A DNA stretch of 35,794 bases from Paludibacteraceae bacterium (GCA_017559385.1 JAFYSK010000024.1:1-35794), one strand, 5' to 3'. Positions 7,006-16,574 are shown, numbered from the stretch's first letter. Numbers and translations are program-made. The notes: generated by a model not told the origin, from the letters alone.

Positions 7006-7173
7006 GTTTGTTATACAGTTTTAAGAGTTTTAGGCGACAAGGTCGCGTTTTAAAAGTTTTAAGAGTTTTAAAAGTTTTAAAGGATCTAGCCCATCTAGTA
7101 CTACTAGTCCAACTAGCCTACCTTTAAAACAGCAGCTTTAGCTGCGACTAAAACAGCCCGAAGGGCGATCGCA
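7006..7173 (-). repeat. Family A leader repeat, copy A2 (leftward)
   Basis: Read leftward from the kinase stop: hairpin 1 GCCC-TTC-GGGC then TGTTTTAG; hairpin 2 GCAGC-TAAA-GCTGC then TGTTTTAAAGGTA; CTAG-rich linker (core 7084-7154, identical to A1); four abutting 9-mers (7048-7083; GTTTTAAAA type on the plus strand); an extra hairpin GCGAC-aag-GTCGC (7034-7046); more 9-mers; then the plsC ATG. Confidence 0.85.
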
Positions 7174-8172
7174 TTAGAACTTAAGCTTATGCATAAAGCC
7201 ACGATAGAGTGCACAGATGCGTCGGATCTCATCCCAGGTCTCATCAGGGAGTTTGGTACCAACGATTTCGACAATACGTCCCGCAGCAATCGTACCAATC
7301 TCACCGCAGCGGCGCAAGTCGAATCCATCGGATAGAGCATGCAAGAATCCACCAGCATACAAGTCGCCTGCACCGGTAGAGTCGAGGCAGGATGAAGTGA
7401 TGGCGCCGATATGGTGCAACTGAGCACCCTGACGAACATAGGATCCACGTTTGCCCACCTTGACAACCGCTATATCACACTGTTGAGCAATATTCTCAAC
7501 GGCCTCTTCAGGATTGAGATGCGTATAAGCAAAAGACTCGTCCTCGTTGGCAAATACAATATCTACATATTTATATATAAGGTCTTTGAGGAATTGATGA
7601 TTCTCGTTGACCACATTATAGCTAGCCAGGTCCAAGGATACGGTACATCCCTGCTCCTTGGCTGTACGCAGGGCCGTTTCGATCAGATTGTGGTCTTGCA
7701 CCAGGTAGCCCTCGACATGACAGATATCGTATCCAATGAATATCTCCTTGGTGATATCTTCAGCTCGCATATCCGCCGCAGCACCCAAATAGGTACAAAA
7801 AGTACGTTCTCCATCAGGTGTGATAAGCACAATACAGCAACCAGACATCAGGGAGGAAGTTAAAAGTTGGGGCTGAACATTATTCTTGAGCAGATCCTCG
7901 TGATAGAATCGTCCGACTTCGTCGTTACCAATCTTACCGATGAAGGCAGCTTTGCCACCAAGTTGAGCCACCGTGGCTACCGTATTAGAAGCACTACCAC
8001 CAGCCACCATTTTTTTACGTACAGAAGCAAACTTGTTCTGAAGTTGTTCAAATTGCTCCGCATTGATGAGATTCATGCTTCCCTTAGGGAACCCAATCTC
8101 TCGGAGGTCACCTTCAGAGATTTGGAGCAAGATATCAGTCAAAGCATTGCCTAAACCTAAAATTTTCTTCAT
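7174..8172 (-). CDS. PfkB-family sugar/nucleoside kinase, probable adenosine kinase
   Basis: 332 residues. The N-terminus GLGNALTDILLQI and the GGSASNTVATVAQLGG glycine-rich segment are typical of the PfkB N-terminal signature. The C-terminal signature is DSTGAGDLYAGGFLHAL, with the catalytic Asp in TGAGD. The family phosphorylates sugars or nucleosides with ATP. Bacteroidota members of this length are usually annotated as adenosine kinase, but the substrate cannot be read from sequence alone. A leftward TATCTTTG promoter element lies at 8231-8238; no good upstream TTG box is spaced correctly. plsC follows after the A2 repeat. Confidence 0.85.
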   Translation of the reverse strand: MKKILGLGNALTDILLQISEGDLREIGFPKGSMNLINAEQFEQLQNKFASVRKKMVAGGSASNTVATVAQLGGKAAFIGKIGNDEVGRFYHEDLLKNNVQPQLLTSSLMSGCCIVLITPDGERTFCTYLGAAADMRAEDITKEIFIGYDICHVEGYLVQDHNLIETALRTAKEQGCTVSLDLASYNVVNENHQFLKDLIYKYVDIVFANEDESFAYTHLNPEEAVENIAQQCDIAVVKVGKRGSYVRQGAQLHHIGAITSSCLDSTGAGDLYAGGFLHALSDGFDLRRCGEIGTIAAGRIVEIVGTKLPDETWDEIRRICALYRGFMHKLKF

Positions 8173-8230
8173 TTGTATGTGTTTTTGTGGATAATTAGTA
8201 CGTTTTGGGGTTAAAAATCAAAAATTTTTG

Positions 8231-8238
8231 CAAAGATA
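8231..8238 (-). promoter_or_regulatory. Candidate -7 element for the PfkB kinase gene
   Basis: Leftward TATCTTTG matches TAnnTTTG; the position 20 nt upstream reads AAG rather than TTG, so only half of the promoter is supported. Confidence 0.5.
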
Positions 8239-8259
8239 GTAATTTTTTTTCAAAAAAAC

Positions 8260-8290
8260 TTGCTCATATCAAAAAAAAGCAGTACTTTTG
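8260..8290 (+). promoter_or_regulatory. Promoter for tRNA-Asn
   Basis: TTG (8260-8262), 20 nt, TACTTTTG (8283-8290), 46 nt before the mature tRNA 5' end. Confidence 0.8.
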
Positions 8291-8335
8291 CACCCGCAAT
8301 CGAAAAACAAGGGTTTTCGTTTGCAAAAAAATAAT

Positions 8336-8409
8336 GCTTCCTTAGCTCAGTCGGTTAGAGCATCTGACTGTTAATCAGGGGGTCCAAGGTTCAAGTCCTT
8401 GAGGGAGCG
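8336..8409 (+). tRNA. tRNA-Asn (anticodon GTT)
   Basis: 74 nt folding as a cloverleaf: acceptor GCTTCCT / AGGGAGC (one T-G pair) with discriminator G; D stem GCTC/GAGC; anticodon stem TCTGA/TCAGG with loop CTGTTAA; T stem CAAGG/CCTTG with loop TTCAAGT. The anticodon GTT reads AAC/AAU. The 3' CCA is not encoded. Own promoter and own terminator, so a monocistronic tRNA gene. Confidence 0.95.
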
Positions 8410-8412
8410 CAG

Positions 8413-8446
8413 GTGTGATAGTCAAAATGCTATCACACTTTTTTTT
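8413..8446 (+). terminator. Terminator after tRNA-Asn
   Basis: Nine-bp stem GTGTGATAG / CTATCACAC with an 8-nt loop followed by eight T. Confidence 0.9.
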
Positions 8447-8466
8447 GTAAAAAAAAATATAAGGTA

Positions 8467-8497
8467 TTGGAAATATCAAAAAAAAGTTGTACCTTTG
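8467..8497 (+). promoter_or_regulatory. Promoter of the mreB operon
   Basis: TTG (8467-8469), 20 nt, TACCTTTG (8490-8497). Predicted leader of about 105 nt to the mreB ATG at 8611; no regulatory fold recognised in it. Confidence 0.8.
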
Positions 8498-8610
8498 CGC
8501 GATTTTATAGTATATAATGCACAAAACTTACAATATAAAATAAGTTTAACCCGAAATCCTTAACTATGGGTTAGCAAATACATGTTTAACAAGCTTAATT
8601 ATTGACAAGA

Positions 8611-9630
8611 ATGGGACTATTTTCGTTCACACAAGAGATTGCTATTGACCTAGGAACGGCCAATACCATTATTATCTGCGATGATAAGGTGGTAGTGGAT
8701 GAGCCATCCGTAGTAGCCATTAGCAGTACAGACAGAAAGATGGTGGCTGTTGGCCGCAAAGCACAACAGATGATTGGTAAGGGAGGAACATTGATTCATA
8801 CGGTACGTCCGTTGCGTGATGGAGTGATTGCTGACTTCTACGCGTGCGAGATGATGATTCGTGGTATGATCAAGATGATTCCAAAGCAGAATCGCCTTTT
8901 CAGCCCAAATATTCGTATGGTAGTATGTATACCATCGGGTAGTACTGAGGTGGAGATTCGTGCGGTACGCGATAGTTCGGAGCACGCTGGTGGTCGCGAC
9001 GTATATATGATATACGAGCCTATGGCGGCAGCTATTGGTATGGGAATTGATGTAGAGAGTCCAGAAGGATGTATGGTGGTAGATATAGGTGGTGGTACTA
9101 CAGAGATTGCCGTGATATCATTGGGTGGCATCGTGGCTAACAAGTCCATTAAGGTAGCGGGTGACGATTTGAATGCAGATATCGTGGATTACATGAGTCG
9201 CATGCACAACCTGCGTATTGACGAGCCAACGGCTGAGCGTATTAAGATGCAAGTAGGTTCTGCCTTGCCAGAACTGGAGGATGCTCCAGAAGACTATATG
9301 GTGATTGGTCCAAACAAGGTGACAGCGTTGCCAATGCAAGTGCCAATTAGCTATCAAGAGATAGCTCACTGTCTGGAGAAGAGTATTGCCAAGATTGAGA
9401 GCGCTATTCTGCAAGCCCTAGAGGCTACTCCACCAGAGTTGTATGCAGACATCGTGAAACGCGGTATTTACCTGACCGGTGGTGGTGCTCAGTTGCACGG
9501 ACTAAGCAAGCGACTAACAGACAAGATTACTATTCAGTTCCATGTGGCAGAGGATCCATTGCACGCGGTGGCTCGTGGAACAGGAGTAGCACTAAAGAAT
9601 GTTAATAACTTCGGTTTCTTGATACGATAA
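8611..9630 (+). CDS. mreB: Rod shape-determining protein MreB
   Basis: 339 residues from the ATG at 8611 (MGLFSFTQEIAIDLGTANT); a TTG nine bases upstream is possible but the ATG gives the usual family start. Actin-fold nucleotide motifs are present: DLGTANT (phosphate 1), DIGGGTTE (phosphate 2) and LTGGGAQLHGL (adenosine). MreB polymerises at the inner membrane and organises the elongasome. First gene of a tight run with mreC, mreD, mrdA and rodA, implying a rod-shaped or elongating cell. Confidence 0.97.
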   Translation: MGLFSFTQEIAIDLGTANTIIICDDKVVVDEPSVVAISSTDRKMVAVGRKAQQMIGKGGTLIHTVRPLRDGVIADFYACEMMIRGMIKMIPKQNRLFSPNIRMVVCIPSGSTEVEIRAVRDSSEHAGGRDVYMIYEPMAAAIGMGIDVESPEGCMVVDIGGGTTEIAVISLGGIVANKSIKVAGDDLNADIVDYMSRMHNLRIDEPTAERIKMQVGSALPELEDAPEDYMVIGPNKVTALPMQVPISYQEIAHCLEKSIAKIESAILQALEATPPELYADIVKRGIYLTGGGAQLHGLSKRLTDKITIQFHVAEDPLHAVARGTGVALKNVNNFGFLIR

Positions 9631-10458
9631 ATGCGAAATCTATTAGATTTTCTACTACGCTATAACAACTTCCTAATATTCACGATATTGGAAGTTGTTG
9701 CGTTTATACTGATAGGCAATACCCATGAATATCAGCAGAGCACTATGTGGACTAGTGCCAATCGAATAGTGGCCGGTAGCAACAACATGAAGGCCTCGAT
9801 ATCAGAGTATCTATCCTTGCGCGAAGATAATTTGGCATTGATTGAAGAAAATGCCAAATTGCAAACTCAGATCATGGAGCTGAAGAACCTGCAAGAGCCT
9901 GCCAACGAACGCAAAAGCGAGTATGTGTATAGTCATCTGGCATGGAAATACACACCCGCCAAAGTGATTGATATCAGCACGAACAAACAACATAACTACC
10001 TGACTATCAACAAAGGATCACGCGATGGAATAGAGAAAGATATGGGTGTGATAAGTGCCAATGGACTGGTGGGTATAGTGAGTTCGGTAGCCGAGCAATA
10101 CGCATTGGTAGTACCATTGATTCATACGGATATCAGTATCAGTTCTCGCATAAAGAGCAACGGACAAATAGGTGGTACCCAATGGAATGGACGGGACTAT
10201 ACCACCGTCAACCTGACGCATATCTCCAGACACATCAGCGTGAATGTAGGAGACACGATTGTTAGTAGCGGCCTAACTCCAGTATTCCCAGAAGGAATAC
10301 CTATTGGTGTGGTGGAGAAAACAACGCTGAAGAAAACATCAGACTACCACACCACGAAAGTGAAACTATGCACAGACTACCGATCGCTGAAATATGTGCA
10401 AGTGCTGCACAATAAGAACAAAAAACACCACGACAATATATACTATGGAATGGATTAA
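9631..10458 (+). CDS. mreC: Rod shape-determining protein MreC
   Basis: 275 residues, ATG directly after the mreB stop. One N-terminal membrane segment (NFLIFTILEVVAFILIG), then a coiled-coil helix (about residues 55-90, LREDNLALIEENAKLQTQI), then the beta-barrel periplasmic domain including GIVSSVAEQYALVVPL and GDTIVSSGLTPVFPEGIPIG. MreC is the periplasmic scaffold that activates PBP2-RodA. Confidence 0.95.
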   Translation: MRNLLDFLLRYNNFLIFTILEVVAFILIGNTHEYQQSTMWTSANRIVAGSNNMKASISEYLSLREDNLALIEENAKLQTQIMELKNLQEPANERKSEYVYSHLAWKYTPAKVIDISTNKQHNYLTINKGSRDGIEKDMGVISANGLVGIVSSVAEQYALVVPLIHTDISISSRIKSNGQIGGTQWNGRDYTTVNLTHISRHISVNVGDTIVSSGLTPVFPEGIPIGVVEKTTLKKTSDYHTTKVKLCTDYRSLKYVQVLHNKNKKHHDNIYYGMD

Positions 10459-10933
10459 GTTCGTACTAAAATCAATCATAATCATCCTGCTGCAAGTTAC
10501 GCTATTTGATCGTCTTCAGATACAAGGCTGGGGCTATCCTATGGTGTATATCATACTATTGCTGAACCTGCCTATTCAACTGCCTAGATGGGTAGAGATA
10601 CTGATTGGTGCGACAGTAGGTGTGGTGATTGATGTATGCAACAATTCGATTGGAGTGCATATGGCAACATGTACAGCGATTAGTTTTGTACGACCTATTC
10701 TGCTGAAACATGCCATCATAGATGTAGAGCGCATCAAAGGTGAGATCAATAGCCGAAGTATTGGTAGAGCCGAATATATCAAATGTGCAGTCATATTAAC
10801 CCTGGCTCATCACTTCATGGTTTTTACACTAGAGGCATGGAGCTTGCAGAACTGGTGGTTACTGATCCTGCAGACCATCTTCAGTAGTATTATCACGCTG
10901 ATAATAGTACTGGGATACGATATGCTAAAGTAA
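10445..10933 (+). CDS. mreD: Rod shape-determining protein MreD
   Basis: 162 residues from the ATG at 10445 (MEWIKFVLKSIIIILLQ), overlapping the mreC stop by 14 nt. A longer start at 10394 lies deep in mreC and is unlikely. About five hydrophobic membrane segments; the GVVIDVCNNSIGVH loop matches the MreD pattern. Inner-membrane partner of MreC; sequence is poorly conserved in this family, so the call also leans on operon position. Confidence 0.9.
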   Translation: MEWIKFVLKSIIIILLQVTLFDRLQIQGWGYPMVYIILLLNLPIQLPRWVEILIGATVGVVIDVCNNSIGVHMATCTAISFVRPILLKHAIIDVERIKGEINSRSIGRAEYIKCAVILTLAHHFMVFTLEAWSLQNWWLLILQTIFSSIITLIIVLGYDMLK

Positions 10934-10937
10934 GAGA

Positions 10938-12767
10938 ATGATTAACGATCAATATTACAATCGCAAGCATATAATAGCGGGCATAGCTATTGTCATTGTA
11001 GTGGTGTATATCATACGCCTCTTCTCGTTGCAGATTATTGATCAATCCACCAAAGAAAAAGCCGATAACAACGCTCAATTGCGCCAAACCATCTATCCTG
11101 CACGCGGACTGATATATGATAGGAATGGAGAGTTGCTGGTATCTAATCAGCCAATCTATGAGGTAACCATGATCGTCAATGAGCAGAAGAAGAAATACTT
11201 TGATACGATCGGATTTTGCAACGCACTGCGTATGGATTCTGCCGAATTTGGCATGCGCATGCGCAATATGACTGACCGGAAAAAGAATCGTGGTTACTCA
11301 TCCTACAAACCGCAAGTATTCATCCAGAACCTGCAGCAAAAAGAGATTGCTAGGCTACAGCAAGAGAAGTACAAGTATCCTGGCATTGATATTAGAATAC
11401 GCACAGTGCGCGACTACACCTATCCCATAGCCTCTCATATCCTAGGTGGTGTGGGTAAGGTGAACTATAATGATATGGAAAAAGACCCATACTATACCGC
11501 TGACGACTATTCGGGTCGTGAGGGTATAGAGCGCACCTATGAAAAGGCATTGAGGGGTGAAAAAGGCGTAGAGATCTTGATACGAGATGCCCGCGGAAGG
11601 ATACAGGGTAAATACCTAGATGGAGCGCTAGATAGAGAAGCCATAACGGGTACAGATCTGCATTTGAGTATAGATAGATCCACTCAAGAGGTGGCCGAAA
11701 AACTGCTGAAGGGCAAGATAGGTAGTGTGGTGGCGATAGAACCCAAAACGGGCGAGATATTGGCCATGGTAAGTGCCCCATATTGGGATCCCCGAAAATT
11801 GGTGGGTCAGGAGCGATCAAAAAACTATCAAGCGCTGCTGAAAAACAAGAATAAACCATTGATGAATAGAGCGATCCAAGCGCAGTACGCTCCTGGATCA
11901 ACATTCAAGGTGATAGAGGCCCTGATAGGCCTGCAGGAGGGCATTATAACAACCCACACCCAGTACCCATGCAACGGACAAGAATCCACTCCGATCAAAT
12001 GTACACACGACCATGGTAGCCCCGTGACCGTAAAAGAAGCCATATCGCAAAGTTGTAACCCATACTTCTGGGCCCTGTTTAAGGACTTTCTGCAACAAGA
12101 TGGTTACCAAGATGGACATGTGCTATTTAAAGAACATTTTGAGACATGGAGGACGGTCGTGACCAGTTTTGGTTTAGGTTCGCGATTTGAAAACACGGAT
12201 ATTCAGAATCAAGCCAAAGGATATGTACCTACCGTAGCCTTCTACAACAAGGCATACGGCAACAAGGGCTGGAAAGCCATTACGATACGCTCATTAGCGA
12301 TTGGTCAAGGAGAATTACTAGCCACTCCATTGCAACTGGCCAATCAAGCTGCGGCTATCGCCAACAAGGGGTATTATATCACGCCACACTTCAATAGACA
12401 CGACTCGATGAAACTGGATGTACACAACACATTGATTGATAAGAAACACTTTCAAGTAGTACACCAGGGCATGCTGGATGTGATGATAGAAGGAACAGGT
12501 AAATTCTACAATGTTCCTGAATTGCATATATGCGGTAAGACGGGAACCGTACAGAATCCGCACGGCAAAGACCACGCGCTATTCATTGGTTTTGCTCCAC
12601 AGGAGGATCCACAGATAGCGATAGCCGTAGCCATAGAGAATGCTGGTTTTGGTTCGACATGGGCCTGCCCAATCGCCACCCTGGTGATGGAACAATATTT
12701 AACGGGCCAAATCAATCGCACAGACTTGTTTTATCAGTTAGCCAACACTAGTTTAATAGGACAATAA
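10938..12767 (+). CDS. mrdA: Penicillin-binding protein 2, elongation transpeptidase
   Basis: 609 residues. N-terminal membrane anchor (IIAGIAIVIVVVYIIRLFSL), pedestal domain with the conserved RGLIYDRNGELLVSNQP, then the transpeptidase domain: SxxK as STFK (Ser about residue 321), SxN as SCN in ISQSCNPYFW, and KTGT near residue 533. Class B PBP that crosslinks lateral-wall peptidoglycan with RodA; target of beta-lactams such as mecillinam in other species. Four nt after mreD and two nt before rodA. Confidence 0.96.
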   Translation: MINDQYYNRKHIIAGIAIVIVVVYIIRLFSLQIIDQSTKEKADNNAQLRQTIYPARGLIYDRNGELLVSNQPIYEVTMIVNEQKKKYFDTIGFCNALRMDSAEFGMRMRNMTDRKKNRGYSSYKPQVFIQNLQQKEIARLQQEKYKYPGIDIRIRTVRDYTYPIASHILGGVGKVNYNDMEKDPYYTADDYSGREGIERTYEKALRGEKGVEILIRDARGRIQGKYLDGALDREAITGTDLHLSIDRSTQEVAEKLLKGKIGSVVAIEPKTGEILAMVSAPYWDPRKLVGQERSKNYQALLKNKNKPLMNRAIQAQYAPGSTFKVIEALIGLQEGIITTHTQYPCNGQESTPIKCTHDHGSPVTVKEAISQSCNPYFWALFKDFLQQDGYQDGHVLFKEHFETWRTVVTSFGLGSRFENTDIQNQAKGYVPTVAFYNKAYGNKGWKAITIRSLAIGQGELLATPLQLANQAAAIANKGYYITPHFNRHDSMKLDVHNTLIDKKHFQVVHQGMLDVMIEGTGKFYNVPELHICGKTGTVQNPHGKDHALFIGFAPQEDPQIAIAVAIENAGFGSTWACPIATLVMEQYLTGQINRTDLFYQLANTSLIGQ

Positions 12768-12769
12768 GC

Positions 12770-14230
12770 GTGAATAAGAACAGAAGTATCATATCGGGTT
12801 TGGATTGGTGGACAATTGGATTGTTCCTCGTCATTTCCATATTTGGTTGGCTGAATATATACGGTTCGAGTTTCACATTTGAACAGACAAGTATCTGGGA
12901 CTTCTCGCATCGTGCAGGCAAGCAATTTATATGGATCATGACGGCCCTAGCTATGGGTACGATCATTGTGGCGGTGGAGGAAAAGATCTATGATATATTG
13001 GGATATATCTTCTATGGAGTAATGATTGTGTTGCTACTAATCACCCCGCTGTTGGCTCGAGATATTAATGGTTCGTTATCATGGATTAATATAGGTTCGG
13101 TCAGTTTGCAACCGGCCGAGTTTGCCAAGTGCTTTACGGCCATAGCGGTAGCTAAATACATGAGTAGATATGGCTACAGGGTACGAGATTTGCGCGATCT
13201 ATTCGTGCCATTTGCCATCATAGGAGTACCTCTGCTGATTATCATGGTGGCTCAGCGAGATACAGGTTCGGCCTTGGTGTTTCTATCCTTCCTATTGGTA
13301 TTCTACCGCGAAGGAATGTCGGGATACGTACTGCTGTGGGGAGTAATAAGTATATTGTTGTTTGTAGTAGTAATACGCTTCTGCGAGGTGGCAGTACCAT
13401 GGGGTATAGGTAATGTAGGAATACTAGTCAGCTCGCTGCTGATAGAGGCTATCACAGTGGGATTATTGATCTACAAAGAAAAAGATATACGCGCTACAAT
13501 CATGATAGCGATTAGCACTATTGCCATATTCGCTATCGGATTGATCATGAATATATGGGTGAAGGTTAATTTCAACTATGTCAGCCTAGCTAGTTTGATA
13601 ATGAGCGCTATTATCATGCTGTTTTTTGCATTTAGACAGCGCAGACGAAGCAGCTGGTGGATCGTAGCCTTTATCGTAGTAGAAACGGTGCTCTGTCAAG
13701 GTTTTGATGCAGCATTTAACAAAGTGCTACAACCCCACCAACGAACTCGTATAGAAGTGCTATTGGGAATTAAAGATGATCCGACAGGAGCTGGATACAA
13801 CGTTAATCAGTCTAAGATTGCCATTGGTTCGGGTCAGTTCCTAGGTAAAGGATGGACCAAAGGAACGCAGACGGCATTGAAATTTGTGCCAGAGCAAGAT
13901 ACCGACTTTATCTTCTGCACCGTGGGTGAGGAATGGGGATTCGTAGGCTCGGCGGGCTTGCTGCTGCTGTATCTAGCATTAATCTTGCGCATCATCTATC
14001 TGGCCGAACGGCAACGGGATCGGTTTAGCATGATATACGCCTATTGCGTGGCTAGTATACTACTGATGCACGTAACGATTAATATAGGTATGGTACTGGG
14101 CTTATTGCCTGTGATTGGTATCCCATTGCCATTCTTTAGCTATGGCGGATCATCCCTATGGGGATTCACATTGCTGCTGTTTATATTGCTGCGACTAGAT
14201 GCGGCACGCATCAACAAATTACACGCATAA
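12770..14230 (+). CDS. rodA: RodA, SEDS peptidoglycan glycosyltransferase
   Basis: 486 residues with a GTG start two nt after the mrdA stop. Polytopic membrane protein; SEDS hallmarks include AEFAKCFTAIAVAKYMS, AQRDTGSALVFLSFLL, and the C-terminal LLPVIGIPLPFFSYGGSS. Longer than the ~370-residue enterobacterial form because of extra hydrophobic segments in the middle (about residues 180-300). Polymerises glycan strands from lipid II with PBP2. Confidence 0.95.
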   Translation: MNKNRSIISGLDWWTIGLFLVISIFGWLNIYGSSFTFEQTSIWDFSHRAGKQFIWIMTALAMGTIIVAVEEKIYDILGYIFYGVMIVLLLITPLLARDINGSLSWINIGSVSLQPAEFAKCFTAIAVAKYMSRYGYRVRDLRDLFVPFAIIGVPLLIIMVAQRDTGSALVFLSFLLVFYREGMSGYVLLWGVISILLFVVVIRFCEVAVPWGIGNVGILVSSLLIEAITVGLLIYKEKDIRATIMIAISTIAIFAIGLIMNIWVKVNFNYVSLASLIMSAIIMLFFAFRQRRRSSWWIVAFIVVETVLCQGFDAAFNKVLQPHQRTRIEVLLGIKDDPTGAGYNVNQSKIAIGSGQFLGKGWTKGTQTALKFVPEQDTDFIFCTVGEEWGFVGSAGLLLLYLALILRIIYLAERQRDRFSMIYAYCVASILLMHVTINIGMVLGLLPVIGIPLPFFSYGGSSLWGFTLLLFILLRLDAARINKLHA

Positions 14231-14237
14231 TCAGGAT

Positions 14238-14687
14238 ATGGCAGAACATAATATAGTAGGAAATATAGGGGAAGAGATAGCATGTCAGATGATGCGCAAA
14301 AAAGGGTTTCGCATAGCAGAAACCAATTGGCGATTTGGACACCTAGAGATGGATATTATAGCGATTAATCGCCGTAAAATAGTCTTTGTGGAGGTGAAGA
14401 CTAGAACATCAACTTTCGGCAACAAACGCGCCGAAGAATACGTGGATGAGCTGAAAAAACGAAGAATGGTAGCAGCAGCTAATGCGTATATCAAAATGAA
14501 TCAGATAGAACAAGTTCCACGTTTTGATATCATCGGATTGATCATGAATCCTTTAACGCACGAGATAATAGAAAGTACACATTTGGAAGATGCCTTTGAT
14601 CCAGCGGTTAGAACCATAGGCAAAAGCACCTTTAGCGGAGAAGACCGATGGCATCATAGACGCAAAACAATAGGCGGGAAAAGATAA
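14238..14687 (+). CDS. YraN / UPF0102 family nuclease-like protein
   Basis: 149 residues from the ATG at 14238 (MAEHNIVGNIGEEIACQMM). A longer start at 14199 would overlap rodA; the shorter one matches the family. Restriction-endonuclease-like fold motifs: GEEIA, GHLEMDIIAI and FVEVKTR, giving the E-D-ExK arrangement. Molecular role unsettled; some members show nuclease activity. Seven nt after rodA. Confidence 0.88.
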   Translation: MAEHNIVGNIGEEIACQMMRKKGFRIAETNWRFGHLEMDIIAINRRKIVFVEVKTRTSTFGNKRAEEYVDELKKRRMVAAANAYIKMNQIEQVPRFDIIGLIMNPLTHEIIESTHLEDAFDPAVRTIGKSTFSGEDRWHHRRKTIGGKR

Positions 14688-14699
14688 AGTATTGATTAT

Positions 14700-16574
14700 A
14701 TGGAATTTAAATACGATATTATTGTTGTAGGTGCAGGACATGCTGGTTGTGAAGCAGCCAGTGCTGCTGCTCGTATGGGTAGCAAGACATTGCTCATCAC
14801 GATGGATATGAATAAGATCGGTCAGATGAGTTGTAATCCTGCTGTAGGAGGAATTGCTAAAGGTCAGATAGTCAGGGAGGTAGATGCTATGGGTGGACAG
14901 ATGGGTATTGTGACTGATAGGAGCGCTATCCAGTTTCGTATGCTGAATCGTAGCAAGGGTCCTGCCATGTGGAGTCCGCGTAGTCAGAGCGATAGAAAAT
15001 GCTTTATAGAAGAGTGGGTAAAGATACTGACAACGATGCCCAACCTAGATATTTGGCAAGATACAGTGATGGAGTTGTTGATCAAGGATGGCCAAGTGCA
15101 CGGAGTAAAGACATTGTTGGGTGTAGAGATGCAAGCAAAGGCTGTGATTTTGACCAATGGAACATTCCTGAATGGCTTGTTACATTTTGGTAAAACGCAA
15201 ATAGAAGGCGGTAGAATAGCCGAGCCTAGTAGTTTTGGTATAACCGAACAACTGCGTGAACTAGGTTTTGCCACAGATAGAATGAAGACGGGTACGCCAG
15301 CGCGTGTGGACAAGAGAAGTATAGATTTCGCACAAATGACAGAGCAATTAGGCGACAATGATAATCATCAGTTCTCGTATTTAGACACAGTAAAGCGCGA
15401 ACTGAAGCAGATGAGTTGTTGGATCACCTACACGAATGAGCAGACGCATGATGTATTGCGTAGCGGATTGGCAGATTCGCCATTATACAATGGACAGATT
15501 CAGAGTATAGGTCCAAGATATTGTCCTAGTATAGAGACGAAGATTGTGACTTTTGCGGATAAGGACATGCACCAACTGTTCTTGGAACCAGAGGGAGTGG
15601 ATTCGAATGAGTACTATATCAACGGATTTTCCTCTTCCCTACCCTGGCAAATCCAATGGCAAGCCTTGAAGACAGTGAAGGGTTTAGAGAACATAGTTCT
15701 CTACCGTCCAGGATATGCAATAGAATACGACTTTTTTGACCCTACTCAGCTGTTGCATACATTGGAGACCAAGAAGGTGAAGAATCTCTTCTTTGCGGGT
15801 CAGATTAATGGTACAACGGGATATGAAGAAGCAGCTGGCCAAGGACTGGTGGCGGGTGTGAATGCCCACCAAAACATCACAGGAGGAGCGCCATTTACCT
15901 TGGCACGCGACGAGAGCTATATAGGTGTGTTGATTGATGATTTGGTGAATAAGGGCGTGGATGAGCCATACCGAATGTTTACCTCAAGAGCAGAATATCG
16001 CATCTTGCTTCGCCAAGATAATGCGGATGCTCGACTGACAGAGAGAAGTTATGAGATGGGGTTGGCAGATGATTACCGCATGAACTTGCTCAAGAACAAA
16101 CAAGCGGGCGAGCAAGCCTTAACAGAGATGCTGCGCACCACTTCGGTTAAGGCAAAGGACATCAACGGATATCTAAACCAAATGGGCTATGGCGACTTGC
16201 AGCAGACCTGCAAATTGATTGATATTGTAGCTCGTCCGAATGTAACGATTATGGGATTGGCCGAAACATTGCCAGAGTTGAGAGAGCAGATAGAAGCACT
16301 AGGGGCCAGAAAAGAGGAGATAGTGGAGAGTACGGAGATTAATATCAAATACAAGGGATATATCGAACGAGAGAAACTAGCTGCAGACAAGCTGCACCGA
16401 CTGGACAATATCCGATTGCCAAAGGATTTTGACTATAACAGCGTGCAATCATTAAGTACAGAAGCCAGACAAAAACTCAGTAAAATACAACCCTCTACGA
16501 TAGGTGAAGCAAGTAGAATACCTGGCGTAAGCCCTAATGATGTAAGCGTATTGCTGGTGCTGATGGGGAGATAA
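14700..16574 (+). CDS. mnmG: MnmG (GidA), tRNA wobble-uridine modification enzyme
   Basis: 624 residues. N-terminal FAD dinucleotide fold VGAGHAGCEAASAAARMG, then SCNPAVGGIAKG, the GTFLNGL region and the C-terminal helical domain ending in IPGVSPNDVSVLLVL. With MnmE it adds the carboxymethylaminomethyl group at C5 of U34 in several tRNAs. The gene is often near the chromosome origin, which fits the parS site just downstream. Confidence 0.97.
   Translation: MEFKYDIIVVGAGHAGCEAASAAARMGSKTLLITMDMNKIGQMSCNPAVGGIAKGQIVREVDAMGGQMGIVTDRSAIQFRMLNRSKGPAMWSPRSQSDRKCFIEEWVKILTTMPNLDIWQDTVMELLIKDGQVHGVKTLLGVEMQAKAVILTNGTFLNGLLHFGKTQIEGGRIAEPSSFGITEQLRELGFATDRMKTGTPARVDKRSIDFAQMTEQLGDNDNHQFSYLDTVKRELKQMSCWITYTNEQTHDVLRSGLADSPLYNGQIQSIGPRYCPSIETKIVTFADKDMHQLFLEPEGVDSNEYYINGFSSSLPWQIQWQALKTVKGLENIVLYRPGYAIEYDFFDPTQLLHTLETKKVKNLFFAGQINGTTGYEEAAGQGLVAGVNAHQNITGGAPFTLARDESYIGVLIDDLVNKGVDEPYRMFTSRAEYRILLRQDNADARLTERSYEMGLADDYRMNLLKNKQAGEQALTEMLRTTSVKAKDINGYLNQMGYGDLQQTCKLIDIVARPNVTIMGLAETLPELREQIEALGARKEEIVESTEINIKYKGYIEREKLAADKLHRLDNIRLPKDFDYNSVQSLSTEARQKLSKIQPSTIGEASRIPGVSPNDVSVLLVLMGR

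Noticed and set aside
5038-7083. Mobile element bounded by the 71-bp inverted repeats
   Set aside because: The interior holds only housekeeping genes, no transposase or recombinase, and a third family A copy lies alone at 35.2 kb.
8186-8194. Perfect DnaA box (TTATCCACA, leftward) near the kinase start, and another at 28390-28398
   Set aside because: Single isolated boxes, the second inside coding sequence; no cluster or DUE-like arrangement, so not evidence for oriC here.
10394-10444. Longer start for MreD
   Set aside because: It would overlap mreC by about 65 nt; the ATG at 10445 gives a typical MreD N-terminus.
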